In this document: piece by piece, positions 1 through 12,180 of the stretch
Position numbering within the stretch: the stretch's first letter is position 1
Layout of the letters: the number at the start of each line of letters is the position of its first letter
NCBI RefSeq assembly: GCF_027475565.1
Contig: NC_069397.1
Span: forward strand, 1,922,001-1,986,000
DNA: 64,000 nt
DNA from: Acinonyx jubatus
Taxonomy: Eukaryota; Chordata; Mammalia; Carnivora; Felidae
Direction: 5' to 3'
The notes under the pieces: generated by a model
Seen by the model: the letters and a program-made list of their open reading frames with translations, nothing else
What the model was told of the DNA's origin: nothing
Database searches by the model: none
Made by a program: the position numbers and the translations under genes

Positions 1-3000
1 AGCTCCCAATTCTCGGCAGAGCCTTTGTGGGGGTGAAACAGAAATCAAACACCATGCTGACGGCCGGGGATGTTGGGGGGCCTTCGGGACTCAGCCTTTG
101 GTTTCCACCTGGCGGACTGCACTCGAGGGGCACAAGAGAAAGCCTCTCCAATCGTCCCCTCACTTCCAGGACTGACAAAGCCCAACCCCACCCCAACACG
201 CACCTCCAAACCTCCCCCCCAACCGCCACGTCTCTCCTGAAAACAGGGGACACTTTCCTCCCCACTTACCTCAGCTACTCTCCCCTGAGATCCTGGTCCC
301 CTATTTTGAAGGGAGCAAAATTTGGGGTGCATCCCTCACATTTGGGGTGCAGGAGAAAGGAGCCGCCCCAGTCGCATCGCTGGCCTCCTTCCTCTCGGCT
401 GGCTCAGGGAGTGGGGAGTGCCCTAGGGAGGGGGGACCCCCACAAGAGAGCTCAGAAGGGGGTTCCTCCATTCCCAGTCAGAATTGGGGACACCCCCCCA
501 AACCCGTCCCAGCCCATCCGTCTCCAACTCGGCGGGAGAGGCAGCTGCAATGCCCCAGTCAGATTCCCCCAACACTACATTCCTCACCCCATCTAGAGGG
601 GTCCCGGGGGCCCCAAAAAATCCCAAAAAAATCTAGGATGTTGGCAGGACGGTCCTGGACCAGCACCCCAAATTTGGGGTCCTCAGATACCCCCATTTTT
701 TCAGGAAAATTCCGTCTTTCACCTGCCTCCCGCCAGCCCTGCTCTGTCCCGATGCCAATTTTGGAAGTCACTCCCTCCTTCCTCCTCCCCGGCTCTCCAG
801 GCCCCCCCGCTCGGGGGCTAGGGTCCAGGAAACCTGGCTTCCAGACCGGGGGGCACTCCTCGGAGGGCTAGGGGCCAGGAGGTCAAGCTCATAGCCCCAG
901 TCTCAGGGAAGCAGGAAAGCCCGATCCTCCCCTCCCCTCCCCCCTGGCTGGTCTCCGCGGTGGTTTAAGGAAAGTCTGGAGGATTGGAATCTGCCATTGC
1001 TGTTGCACAGGCAGGTTTTTTTCCTTGGGTTGGGGGGGTGGGCGGTGGGAGGGAGAGAGGGGAGGAGAGCCGAAGAGAGCAGGGACCCAGGCGTGCAGAG
1101 CTGGCCTGAGTCACCCCCTCGCCCCTGCTGCCGTGGGGCACCCCTCCCCCCTCCCCACCTCACCCACATTCCCAGTGCTCTGTCTGCTTCCCGTTTGGGG
1201 CTCTTATCCTGGAACCTCTGGGTACAAGAATCACCTCCTCGTACCCCCCACCACCACCTCTCCTTGCCAAAGTTCCAACAGCACTGCCCAAGCCCGGGAT
1301 GTCCACTTTACCACAGGACACCCCATGTCCCCCCACCTTCCCGGAAAGTGAGGTGTGCTCCCTTAAGAAATTGGGGTTCCGAGTCTGAAACCACCTTTTC
1401 TCCCTCAGATCTATCCAGGCCACATAGAAATAAGAGGAGATACCCCACCCACTACCTTTCCAAATCTCTCCCTTCACATCCTGGGCGTAATTGGGGGTCC
1501 ACCAGAAAAAGAGATTTCTAGAATCCAGGGTGAGAGGGAGCTATGAGCAAAGGACATCCCACATCAGCATCATGCTCCAAATTAAGTGAACCTTCAGATC
1601 AATCTCCCCTTGAGACCCATCCCTCCACTTCATCAAACACACCCAAAGAGTGGCAAAAAAAAACACCCCCAAATAAGGACACCCCAAGACTTTAGTCTCT
1701 CACCCTGGGCCCTCACCTTGTTTCTCCCCCTGGAAAAACCTTCATGGCTATCTATGTAAACAGTGGACTGTTCCCCTCAAAGTAAGTTTCCACAACATTC
1801 AGATATAAAGCTTTGCTTCCCCTCAGTGACCCCTGGTAGCAGAAAGCCTTCAAACTTGCTCCCAGGTCCCTATTATGTCCTGCCTCAGGCTAACAAAAAA
1901 CCCTCGAAGTTAAATTTCACGCCCCCCAAATCTAACCTGAGCCTCGAAACGCATACGGCTTCCCCACACAGACTGTACCCCAAAGTCAGCACGACTGCTC
2001 TACTTGAAATCAGATGGTCCATACACACCGATGACTATGAATCCCCAAAACAAAACCCTCACCCACCCCCTGAAGACCATCTAGCGGTTTGTCCTCATAT
2101 TCCAAGCTGACAATCTCCAAATTATGGGTGTCAGAATCCCCCCAAACGAATGTAGCTTCAGACTCAGCTCCCTCAAACTTACCATTGGCCCTCGGGGCCT
2201 GAATTCAGCCGCCAGTGCCCAAAACAGTCAAATGAACTCAATACCCGGTCATAAACGTGCACTCTCCACCAACTGACCAGATAACGCAAAATCGACTCCA
2301 GCCTGATCCCCAAGGGAGCCCCCAGGCGACCTCCCAACTCCAAATTGAGCAGAGACCGAAGTAACCCTCACAGACAAAGGCCACACCGACCCCCACCCCA
2401 TCCCTAGTGGTCCTGGATTCTCAATTTCTCAGCTGCTCTTTCCTGCACCCAAATAAAGACACCCTCAGATCTGAAGAGGAGGACCCCAGGCCCAGATAGG
2501 CAGCTCCATGGATAACGGGTAGATGTCCCTGGGCACCTGTAGACCGTCCTGAACACAAATGCAAGTCCTGCTTTGCAGCTAGCCTCAGCTCTGCCTCCCC
2601 CGCCCCCGCCAAATAAACATTGCCGCCCCCAACGTCCCCCCAAACAAAATATGAGGGTGTGACCCGTGCCTATCTCCCAGATGCGGGGACCTAAATTTAG
2701 GGTTATCGGCCCCTCCTTCCCTCTCTCCCTCCTGTTACCCTGAGACCCTCCCTCCCTGCTTTCCTTTCTCCGTCCACCGCACCCAAATTTCATATTAATG
2801 TTCACTAAAAATTCACCCCTACAGGCAGATTGATAGGGTCTAGCTAATTAGAAAAGAAAACCCTGAGCACCCAGGGCTCAGACCCAGAGCCCGCGGATTT
2901 CTAACCCCGGCCTCGGAGGAAAGTCCCCGCTGTCACCTAACTCTCCCTCCCTCCGCCCAACCCCAGTCCCCTCCTAGGAGACAGAGGGACAAAATTAACC

Positions 3001-3900
3001 AGCGCAAAGGGGAGAACGAAGGTTTCAGCCGCTCAGACCGAGTGGATCCTGCGCCCCGGTCCGAGTGGACCCCAGCCGGGTGGAGACGGCGAGGCGAGGC
3101 TAGTGCTCGTCCGCCCCCTCGTGGAAGGAGTCAAACATTGCCGGGTTTTGCCTACTTGCCGCGCTGGACCCCGGCGTCCCGCCAGCCTCCGAGCGTAGCC
3201 GACGGGCGGGTGCCCGAGGCCCTAGTGAGCTGGGATTGGGGGAGGGCGAGCGGGCTTTGGGCGGGAGTCTGTCTCTCTGGATCCCTAAAAGGATTCAGGA
3301 GAGAGTTGGGAGCGAGAATCCGGACGCCCAGGTCTCCTGAGCGTCTCTGGGCCCCCACCCGGGGCTTTCCCCACCTCCTCGAGGGGAAGCAGCTGGCGGA
3401 GCCGTCCGGTCGCAGGACAATGGAAGGAAACGAACTAGAAATCATATCCGTCCCCTCCCTAACCCGCCCTATCAGAGCCCCCCTTCTTGCAGGCACCGCT
3501 AGAGGAGCCTGTCATTCACACGACGACCTCCCGCTGTCTTGAGACCCCCCCCACGCGAGTCCACCATCGCCTCCCCACACCTGGTGCCTTGTTGGGCGCC
3601 CCTTTATCTCCTGGATACCTTACGTTGGAAGGGGGGAGTTTCCCTGTATTCACTCTCCGGGAACAGGCACCCCCTTCCAAAAGCCAACACACCAATTTTC
3701 GCTGCCCCAGGCCCCTCGACGACCCGGGTCACCCATGTTTCCGATCTCGAGATTCCCCAACCCCCTCCCCAATTCCACCGTCCCATCCCCGGTTCCACTT
3801 TCAGTGGCCCAAGACCCCTGACGTTACGACCACCCAGGGTTTCTGAGGTCCCGCCCTCAAGCCGGAGACCCCGCCCCGGGCTCGCCATCTGGAGAGCAAG
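1..3900. other. Gene-free C-rich flank upstream of BCL6B
   Basis: No exon, RNA gene or clear interspersed repeat could be supported here. The plus strand is strongly C-rich, with many short CCCCAAAT/TTTGGGG-like motifs, and its open frames result from the base bias and lack splice or homology support. In human the miR-195/497 host gene lies upstream of BCL6B, so the extreme left edge could hold the 5' end of its transcript, but I searched for the mature miR-195 and miR-497 sequences on both strands and did not see them. Confidence 0.5.
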
Positions 3901-3990
3901 GGAGGAAGGAAGGATACAGACCCAGGCGTTCACCCCACCTCCACCCCCGCCCCCGCCATCCCGGCCAGATAAAGGAGCCGAGTCCAGGAG
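3900..3990 (+). promoter_or_regulatory. BCL6B: Probable BCL6B core promoter
   Basis: A GC-rich stretch with CCGCCCC/CCCCGCC boxes leads to a TATA-like AGATAAAGGAG at about 3967. It lies just upstream of a candidate non-coding first exon that ends in a good donor. This is inferred from position and motifs only; the transcription start site is not determined by the sequence. Confidence 0.35.
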
Positions 3991-4045
3991 GGGAGAGGGA
4001 CCCCGCCCCCCTGGGAAGAGAAGCCGCAGCCCCTGCAGGACGGGG
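3990..4045 (+). other. BCL6B: Candidate non-coding first exon of BCL6B
   Basis: The segment ends in GACGGGG|GTAAGAAC (donor GT at 4046), a strong donor. The next acceptor, TCTGCACCCGCAG, ends at 4596, only 12 bases before the start codon. The 5' limit is a guess based on the TATA-like element. A spliced 5' leader is expected for this gene family member, but the exact exon is unproven. Confidence 0.35.
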
Positions 4046-4608
4046 GTAAGAACGACAGACTGAGGGACCCAGACTCCGGGGTCCCCGCGAAGGGTTCTGG
4101 ATGGTAGAAAGACTGAGGCCCAGTACTCGGGCTGCGCTAGGGGTCGGGGACCAGATAGTAGTGGGAATTCAGTGCTTCGGAAAGGGAGCTTCGACTGGGA
4201 TTTGGAGAGGTGTGGACCGCGGGCCGTCTAGGGTCTCCAGGCAGGTGGGACACCCGAGAGCCAGGCGCGCGGCGAAGCAGAGGGGAGCGGGGTGCTGGAC
4301 GGGCACGAGCAGTGGGGACCAAGGGCGCTGCGGCCGGATTCCCCACGCGGGCCATCGACGGCGCGGTCGGGAACCTCCAGCTCGCCGCAGGCACTGTGGA
4401 GTCTCGGGGGGGTTGGGGGGGGGGTGCAGCGAGCGCCGGTGAGCTGAGGCCAGAAACAACTAGACGGCTCGAGCCAGGCTGCGCGAGCCGGCCTAGGGGC
4501 TCGGCTCTAGATGCGCGTCAGCAGAAGGGGCGAAGCGAGGAGGGCAGGCGTCTGAGGTCGGCCCGGGTCCCTGAGCTCCTTGCTCTGCACCCGCAGGCCT
4601 GCGTCGCG

Positions 4609-7600
4609 ATGGGCTCCACCGCCACCCCGGAGGGGGCGCTGGGCTACGTCCGCGAGTTCACGCGCCACTCCTCCGACGTGCTCGGCAACCTGAATGAGCT
4701 GCGCCTGCGCGGGATCCTCACTGACGTCACGCTGCTGGTTGGCGGGCAACCCCTCCGCGCCCACAAGGCGGTTCTTATCGCCTGCAGGTTGGACGGGTGA
4801 CTCAGGGGATGGGGTGGGGCCAAATGGGAAAGGGGCGGAGCCATGAGGTCTTCGGAAGGGGATCCGAAGCCTAGCCTTCCGGAAGCAGGAGGCTGAGCAC
4901 CCCGGGATTGGGGCGACAGTGGGGAGGACGTGGCGCGTGTCTCCCAGGGGCCCCCAGGCGCTAACATAGCCTATCTGCCCTCTGTCCAGCGGCTTCTTCT
5001 ATTCAATTTTCCGAGGCCGCGCAGGAGTGGGGGTGGACGTGCTCTCCCTGCCCGGGGGCCCCGAAGCCGGAGGCTTCGCTCCCCTTCTGGACTTCATGTA
5101 CACCTCACGCCTCCGCCTCTCTCCCGCCACTGCGCCCGCGGTCCTTGCGGCCGCCACCTACTTGCAGATGGAACATGTGGTCCAGGCATGCCACCGATTC
5201 ATCCAGGCCAGGTGAGGGAGCCCCAGCTCCGTGGGGTGAGGTGGCATCCCGGGTGTCAAGGGCAGAGGCCGAGATTTGGAAATGGCACTAAGATCCATCG
5301 CACTGTTCCCAGCTATGAACCTCTGGGCATCTCTCTGCGGCCTTTGGAGGCAGAACCCCCCACGCCGCCAATGGCCCCTCCCCCGGGCAGTCCCAGGCGC
5401 TCCGAAGGACACCCGGACCCACCTACTGAATCTCGCAGCTGCAGTCAAGGTAGCCCAGACCCCAAGGCCTGCAACTGGAAAAAATACAAGTTCATCGTGT
5501 TAAACTCTCAGGCCTCCCAAGCAGGGAGCCTGGCGGGGGAGAGGAGTTCCGGTCAACTTTGCCCCCAAGCCGGGCTCCCCAGTGGAGATGAGGCTTCCAG
5601 CAGCAGTGGCAGTGAAGAAGGACCCATTCCTGGTCCCCAGAGCAGGTACAGAAACTGGAACCTCAAGAATTGGTAGAGGCTAGCCTCAGCTAGGGGACCG
5701 AGCCATCGGGCGGGCCTGGGTGGTCAGGAGCGGAGAGGGAGGGGTGGGGCTTCGGCAGCACAAAGGGCGTGGCTCATTGGTCAGTATTGGCTCACCTCCA
5801 GGGGGCAGGCCTTTGGCTCCAAGTCCTCCAGGGTAGAACCCCCCCCTCAGTAAAAGCTCTCCTAACCCTTTTTTCTGGGCTTGCCATCTGCCTAGGCTGT
5901 CTCCAACTGCTGTCACGGGACAGTTCAAGTGTGGGGCTCCAGTCCATACCCGCCATCTCCTCACAGCCCCGGCTCAAGAGACCCCTGGCTCACACTCTGG
6001 GCCGGCTTGTCCCCCACCAGGTACAAGAGCCCTTTCAGTTACTTCCTTCTTGGCTTTTCTCCTGGGTCTGCTCAAGGCCAAGTTTGGGCCAAAAGGAAAG
6101 GCCCTTTCCAATTACTGCAACGTAGAGTCACGTGTGGAGCTTTTAACAATCCCATTGCCCAGGTCACATCCCCGAAGATCAGAATGCCTGGAAGAGGGCA
6201 CCAGGTATCAGTGCTCTTTAAAGCTTCCAGTGAGCAGCGAAGTTCTGGCCTGTTCCCCTCGGGGAGGAACGGTGGGCCCAGAGCTCGGCAGGGCCTGCCT
6301 CTCTGGCAAGCTGTCAACCATCGTGGTGCAAGAGGGGACCAACAGGGGCCGGTAACTGGGGCCTCCCCGTACCACCGCCTCTACCGAAGAGATTAGCAGA
6401 GTATTCTGGAGTCAGACAGACATGAAGTCAGATCTTGGCTTGTCCTCTCATTAACCATGTGACCTTGAGTAAGTCAGACGAGCCCCAGAAGCCTTTACAG
6501 TAAATTGGGAAAGAGAAAACCCACTTTACCAATGTGGTTTGAGGATTCACTGGTATTGTTGTCATGACCCACCTCCCCTCCCAGGAAGTGAATTTTTCAG
6601 CTGCCAGAACTGCGAGGCTGTGGCCGGGTGCTCGTCGGGGCTGGACCCCTTGGCTCCTGGGGATGAGGACAAACCTTACAAGTGTCAGCTGTGCCGGTCC
6701 GCCTTCCGCTACAAAGGCAACCTGGCCAGTCACCGCACGGTGCACACAGGTAGGGGAGGAGAGGGCCCCTCCGGGCTTTGTGCCCGCAGGTGTCCTAGGG
6801 CCGAGTCCCCGACCTCCCTTCCTCCCGGCCTCCAGGGGAGAAGCCCTACCACTGTTCCATCTGCGGGGCCCGCTTCAACCGGCCGGCCAACCTGAAAACG
6901 CACAGCCGCATCCACTCCGGAGAGAAGCCGTACAAGTGTGAGACGTGCGGCTCGCGCTTCGTGCAGGTACCCAGCCGGCTCCGAGGCCAAGCTCGGAGGC
7001 CAACTGGCCGGAGCGCGGGGCGGGGCCGCGGGGAGGGTCCCTCGGCCGGCGCGGTCTGAGGTCCCCCTCCCCTCCCAGGTAGCGCACCTGCGCGCGCACG
7101 TGCTCATCCACACCGGGGAGAAGCCCTATCCCTGCCCCACCTGCGGCACTCGCTTCCGCCACCTACAGACCCTCAAGAGCCACGTTCGCATCCACACCGG
7201 GGAGAAGCCTTACCACGTGAGTACCCGCCCCGCCCCGCCCCGGCCTCGCCCGAAGCGTGAGCGGGGCCTCGCGTTTACCTAGGGGCGGGGCCTCGAGGGG
7301 AGCTCCTGGAAGTGGGCGGAGTCCTGAGAGATCAAGGGGCGGGGCCGGGGAGGCTCAGGCACCCGAGCCAGGCCCCCGGACTGGGCGCCGTCCGTCTGGG
7401 CGCCCCCAAGAGGAGCTGGGGGGGAGCTGAGGGCGGGGCCCGCCTCCTCGGCCTCCGCGGAGGATCTGGGAAGACGCGAGGACCAAAGAGCTGGTCTTCC
7501 GCGGGGAGCCGGACAGTTGCCCCGCGCGCCCCGCCTAAAAGGTGCTGGTGGAAGGGGGCGGGCGCTGACCCGGCTGTCCCCCCCCCCCCCCCACAGTGCG

Positions 7601-7713
7601 ACCCCTGCGGCCTGCATTTCCGGCACAAGAGTCAACTTCGGCTGCATCTGCGCCAGAAGCACGGGGCTGCCACCAACACTAAAGTGCACTACCACATTCT
7701 GGGGGGGCCCTAG
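4609..7713 (+). CDS. BCL6B: BCL6B (BAZF), BTB/POZ zinc-finger transcriptional repressor
   Basis: Nuclear sequence-specific repressor, paralogue of BCL6, with which it can associate through the BTB domain. Coding exons: 4609-4787, 4990-5211, 5313-5645, 5896-6020, 6585-6749, 6836-6966, 7079-7216 and 7597-7713. The joined frame is 1410 nt, 469 aa plus stop, and every intron is GT-AG with matching phase. The BTB/POZ domain occupies about residues 20-130 and is encoded by the first two exons. A proline/serine-rich linker follows, then five tandem C2H2 fingers (about residues 318-340, 346-368, 374-396, 402-424 and 430-453) joined by TGEKPY-type linkers, and a short tail ending in GGP. The start ATG at 4609 lies just after an acceptor and begins MGS, as in the human protein. 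Human BCL6B is about 479 aa by memory; the shortfall lies in the linker (a shorter serine run and a missing short Pro/Ser piece). No frameshift or lost zinc ligand is seen. Confidence 0.97.
6021..6584 (+). other. BCL6B: BCL6B intron before the zinc-finger exons
   Basis: The donor is CCACCAG|GTACAAG and the acceptor is CTCCCAG|GAAGTG. The split codon is a glycine (G|GA), which gives the conserved PPPG-SEFF junction. The intron's 3' half contains a MIR fragment; otherwise nothing is recognised. Confidence 0.85.
6395..6520 (+). repeat. MIR fragment in BCL6B intron
   Basis: Contains the diagnostic MIR core: loss-of-sequence variants of ACCATGTGACCTTGAGTAAG followed by a GCCTTTACAGTAAATTGGG tail. 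It is old and diverged. Confidence 0.7.
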
Positions 7714-9700
7714 CTGAGCGCCGCCCCGATCCCACTCGCCTCCTGGAAGCCGGGAAAGCTGCGCTCAGGCCCGGCCTCCCTGTCGGCCTTGGGCATGAGG
7801 AGAGGGGTGGTGTGCGAGGCCCCTCTGGTATCAGAAACAGCCACCGCCTTAAATTCTCACGGGGGGGGGGGGGGCGGGGGGAACAGGGATGGCAGGTCGT
7901 GGCTTGATCTGCCTGTTTTGCTGGTCAAAACCTCTTCCCCACAATCGAAATTGTCCTTGAGGAGACAGCAAGCTGGGAGCTGAGGGAGGGGAGAGACTGG
8001 AGGCCTGGATTCCCTGAGGGAACAGTCCTCCACACCCGCGGCCCCCTCTCCGTTTGGTTTGTCTGTAAATATAATTTATTGAGGCCCGTGGGTGGCACCG
8101 GGGCCTCCATTCGATTGCATTTCCCACCTCCCTCTTCCACAAGTGTGATTCAAAGTGACCTGAAGCACAGTATGCGAGGTCACAGCTCTGCTGGCAGAGA
8201 TTAGCACTTGGCCGAGTCCTTAGGCTTGAGTGTTTTATGTTTATTATTGTCATTAACTTTTATCTTCGGAATCGTCTCGTTTCTTCAACCTGTTTGCTTG
8301 TTGGTGTGTGCAAAATGGAGGAAGGGTTTCTGTGTGTCCTGTCTCTCCCGATTGTAGGTCTGGAACCTTAAATTTCTAGGGCAGCACTGGGCACGTGTGA
8401 GTTTGTGGCATTGGGTCAGGAACCCTCTCCGGTATTCTGGATAATGTAGGTTCTCTAGCGGGCTGGAACTGGCTATAGACTTTTTTCTCTGTTTTCAAGA
8501 CTTCGAGGAAGCTTTATGGTGAGCCTGACAGGGAAGTAGAAAGTGTTTCCTGGGGGCTGTGGATGTGGGGGCTTTGTCGGTGTTGGAGCTAGGGGGAATG
8601 ATTGGAGAGGCTTTCTCTTATGGCCCTAACCTTCCCAAGAGTCTGGCCACCTGGGTTTGGCTGCACTATGTCTGTCTGGCATGAACTGGGCTGTATGTAT
8701 TTGAGCCCAGAATCTTCCCACTGGGGCTTGTGCTTAGCACTGAGTTGATCCCTCCATGAGGGAGAGATCTGAAATTCCTTATCAGAGATGATGCAAGCTT
8801 TTTGGGTTCTGCCCAGCCTCTAAGAATGGTATGACCTGCGGGGGAATTATGAAACTCTTTATCTTGACTAACAGCTGAGTCACGACCAGTCCTGTACTGT
8901 AGATGTGTCTGGATTTGAATGTTCCTTGAGATTCTGTCTACCTGAGACAAACCCCTTCTCCCTTTGGTGAGCTTTTGGGCATTTGTGGCAAGTGTTCAGA
9001 TTCCAGAAACGCCTTTGCCTTGAGAAGTCACAGGTGCTTGGTAACTTTGTTACTTTAGAGAAGCCAGGTCTGTGACCTGGCCTTCCTGCCACTGTGTTCC
9101 TGTCTGAAACCAGCGACGGCAGCAGGACCTTCCACAGGGAGAGAAATGGGGCTGAGTTCCATTCTGGATTTGCTAGAGTTTGGGATTATGATTGGGATTG
9201 CTGTTGGGATTAGAGATTTAAAAGATTAATTGACTGATGGACCTTCCAGCTGACCGAGTATCCGGGTAGGGCTGAGAGATGGGTAGGTTGGTTGAGGGGC
9301 AGTCTCCGGTGCAGGCCAAGCAGGCAGAAAGTTGGGAATGGAGTTGCCTCTTAACTGGACGGGATGTCTGGAATGTGAGATGATACCCTAGGGCCTTGAT
9401 TTACAGTCCTTCCCCTCCTTGGGAGCTCTTCGATTGCAGGGTGCGGTGTGGAGCTGGCTCAAGATAGGTCAGTACTAATCGCTTCTGCTTGAGGCCAGGT
9501 GAGAAAGCAACTTTTCTTGATCTTTCCCTCTTACTCCCCGCCAGAGTTGAGAGCAGAAGAGAGATAGGAGACGGAACCATGGGTTTTTTTGTTTGTTTTT
9601 TTTTAAGCCAACTGGATGGGCAGGTGGAGAGCGCCCAGGGGTGGAAATGTTAGATCCTGCAAGATCAGAATGTTGGAATAAAGAAGCCTCTCTGTGCTGC
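7714..9700 (+). other. BCL6B: BCL6B 3'UTR with poly(A) signal
   Basis: About 2 kb of sequence without splice or coding signal follows the TAG at 7711-7713. The first canonical AATAAA on the plus strand lies at 9677-9682. A 3'UTR of this length fits the long 3'UTR known for human BCL6B. A run of 12 G followed by G-rich sequence lies at about 7861-7880. The 3' end is inferred from the hexamer alone. Confidence 0.55.
9677..9682 (+). terminator. BCL6B: Poly(A) signal AATAAA, probable BCL6B
   Basis: Canonical hexamer in the context TTGGAATAAAGAAGCC, followed within 40 bases by TGTGCTG/TGTGTCC GU-rich sequence that could serve as the downstream element. Confidence 0.55.
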
Positions 9701-10560
9701 CTGCTGTGTCCAAGGTTCTTGCCTGGGAGGATCTGGGAGCAGGGTGCAGCCAGGGAAAGAAGGTTCTTCCCTGCTGGACTCCATCTTGGATTTTGTGAGC
9801 ATTCCACTGCCCCCATCACATCAGACCCTTAGAATGGCCCTTGTTCTCCCTTTCCCTGCCCTTGCCTTCCGGCGCATTGTGTGAGAACCAGTGACTTCAT
9901 GAAGTTTCTCCGGAGCCACCTGCATCCTGCTGTTCTGAAGTCACTTCCTGGTCGAGGTGTGGGGGCAGCCGCGAGAAACCTGGAAGCCACGAATAATGCC
10001 GGGGGGGGGGGGGGGGGGAGGGGAATATGCATCTGTGCTGGGGTCCTAATGCTTGGGACACCCCCTGCCTACCACCACCACCGCCACCAAGGAAAATGGA
10101 TAGGACTTGGGTCCCATGAGGACCGTAAGGATGCAGGTGGCAGTGACAAGGCCATGTATGCGGTTGGAGCCCATGTGAGAGCTCCACCCCTCCCCCAGCG
10201 ATGGTGCCTTGGAATGTATCCACTGCCCAGTTCGTGCTTCTTCCCCGCCCTCTGCGTGGCCTGGGTGCCCCGCTCCGCTCTGCTTGTAGGCAGAGGGTCA
10301 CTGATTCTGTTAGGTTACCTCTCTTTTGGATTTAAATTCCTCATCTGTGAAAGAAGTCCATTAACATGGTCTGCAGTTCCTTCCAATATTTACAGTTTGT
10401 GGTTGTATTTCTCAATCTGAAAACTCATGATCCAGATTAGATTTTTTTTTTAAGTAAAATAATGAAACAAAGAACCCAAACTAAAACCTCTCTTCCTCCT
10501 CCCACTATAGCTTCTGTCCTGTTGAAAATGAGACCAACTAATATTACTCATCCCCTGCTA
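9700..10560. other. Intergenic, nothing recognised
   Basis: Unique-looking sequence between the probable BCL6B 3' end and a block of old repeats. Open frames here cross the poly-G run and have no splice or homology support. Confidence 0.5.
9998..10018 (+). repeat. Poly-G homopolymer
   Basis: Nearly pure run of about 20 G. It is liable to length error in sequencing and can form a G-quadruplex. Confidence 0.8.
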
Positions 10561-10790
10561 CCTGTCAGGTCCTAAACTAAGCATTTTACTTTAGTGCATA
10601 CATAGATTTTCTAATTCAATTCCTCTGACAACCCGAAAAAGTACGTACTAATCTTATCCCCAGTTTACAGTTAGGAAAGCCACCTGAGAGGCTCAGTGGC
10701 TTAGACAGTATGTGATGAAACCAAGATTGGAGCCTTGATTTGCTCCTAAAGATTATGCCCCTGCACTATGTTATACAGCCGCATCAATTT
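10560..10790 (-). repeat. MIR element, reverse orientation
   Basis: Reverse-complement MIR signature: a CTAATTCAATTCCTCTGACAACCC-like stretch, then ATCTTATCCCCAGTTTACAG, then AGTGGCTTAGACAGTATG. Diverged but recognisable in order. Confidence 0.7.
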
Positions 10791-10919
10791 CTACGTCTTG
10801 GCATTATTTCCCACCAGCCGAAGTTTTGATTCCACTTAACAAAATCTTGGGGGGTATGATTATTTTTATTAACCACACATAAAATTATAAGGCTCAAAAT
10901 GCTTTTCTTAAGAAAAATA

Positions 10920-11097
10920 GTTTTGGGAAAGCACAAGTGGGAAGGGGCAGAGAGAGGGGGACAGAGGATCCCTAAGCAGGCTCTGCGCTAACAGGCCGAC
11001 AGCAGTGAGCCCAATGTGGGGCTCAAACTCGTGAACCGTGAGATCATGACCTGAGCTCAAGTCTGAAGCTCAACCAACTGAGCCACCCAGGCGCCCC
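10920..11097 (-). repeat. CAN SINE (first of three tandem minus copies)
   Basis: Ends in GAGCCACCCAGGCGCCCC, the reversed SINE head. The body is GA-rich at its left side and the tail is degraded, so this is an older copy. Confidence 0.88.
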
Positions 11098-11099
11098 TG

Positions 11100-11273
11100 C
11101 TTGCTTGCTTTTCTTTCTTTTGAGAGAGACAGAAAGAGCAGGGGAGGGGTAGAGAGAGAGAGAGAGGGAGAGAATCCCAAGCAGATGCGGGGCTCGAACC
11201 CACAAACTGTGAGATCATGACCTGAGCTGAAACCAAGAGTCCGACGCTTAACCAAGTGAGCCACTCAAGGCTC
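11100..11273 (-). repeat. CAN SINE (second of three)
   Basis: Begins with a CTTTCTTTTGAGAGAGAC tail region and ends at GAGCCACTCAAGGCTC, a mutated head. It abuts the previous copy. Confidence 0.85.
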
Positions 11274-11409
11274 TTTTTTTTTTTTTTTTTAAGTAGGCGT
11301 CACACCCAGCGTGGAACCCAATGCAGGTCTCGAACTTACGACCCTGAGATCAAGATCTGAGCTGAGATCAAGAATCGGATGCCCTACCCACTGAGCCACC
11401 CAGGCAGCC
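11274..11409 (-). repeat. Short CAN SINE variant (third of three)
   Basis: Starts with a T17 run, then AAGTAGGCGTCACACCCAGC, and ends in GAGCCACCCAGGCAGCC. It lacks the CT-rich middle and belongs to the shorter subfamily also seen at 22577 and 33293. Confidence 0.82.
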
Positions 11410-12180
11410 TCCCCCCTCCCCACCCCCATTTGTCTAGGTATGAGCCCTTGAACCCAATTTACCAGGTCAGGGTCTTGGGGAGCATGAATTATAATGAAGA
11501 AACAGGAAGCCAAGCCCTCGGTGCTGTCTTAGATGGACCCACTGGGTACTGGTTGGGTAGGAGGGGCTGGCTGCTCCGGTGGTCAGAACTTGGCTCTTTA
11601 GTCAACCCCGTCAGGAGATCAAATACTGCGTAGAAGTTGTTGTTACCAGAGGGTGAAAGAAAACGTTCCAGCCCCACCGAGGAAGGGGTGTAGGTGATGT
11701 TTGTGGGGCCCCGGGTGAGCTCACAGCCGCCCTTCCTCTTCCCAGTTATTTTTGGTCTCTGTGACCTGTGGGTTTCCTGCTGGTGAAAACAGAAGCAACA
11801 GGAACTGAGTTCCCACTGCAGAAATGAACGCCCGCAGTCCAACAGCCTGTCCTTCCCCTGGTCTCTTCCGGGGCCTCGGAGACCTCCGGGATCCAGGCAT
11901 GTAGCTTCTAGCGTCCTCGGGCGCTCGGGCAGGTGTCTTCGTCTGACACTCTCATCTCAGAACCCCTGCGCCCACCGGGCGTCCTGGCCTTGCAGCTAGG
12001 CCCCTCGTTGAGCAAGTGGGTGTCTTCCTCTCCCGAACCAGTTCACCCACCACTTTCCCGCACGAAACTGCCAACGGGAGGGTCTTGGTGCGGAAATCCG
12101 CACGGATAAAAATGGGCGGGGGACGCAACGGCCTCCCCGCACATCCCCGAGTCCCCGTGGGGCCCACCCGGTAGGCCGCC
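11410..12180. other. Intergenic, upstream of SLC16A13
   Basis: Single-copy-looking sequence; no gene or repeat assigned. GC content rises towards 12.2 kb, where the SLC16A13 CpG-rich region begins. Confidence 0.5.

Noticed and set aside
1..3000. miR-195/miR-497 cluster
   Set aside because: Expected near by synteny, but the mature sequences and their complements were not seen; it probably lies left of the window.
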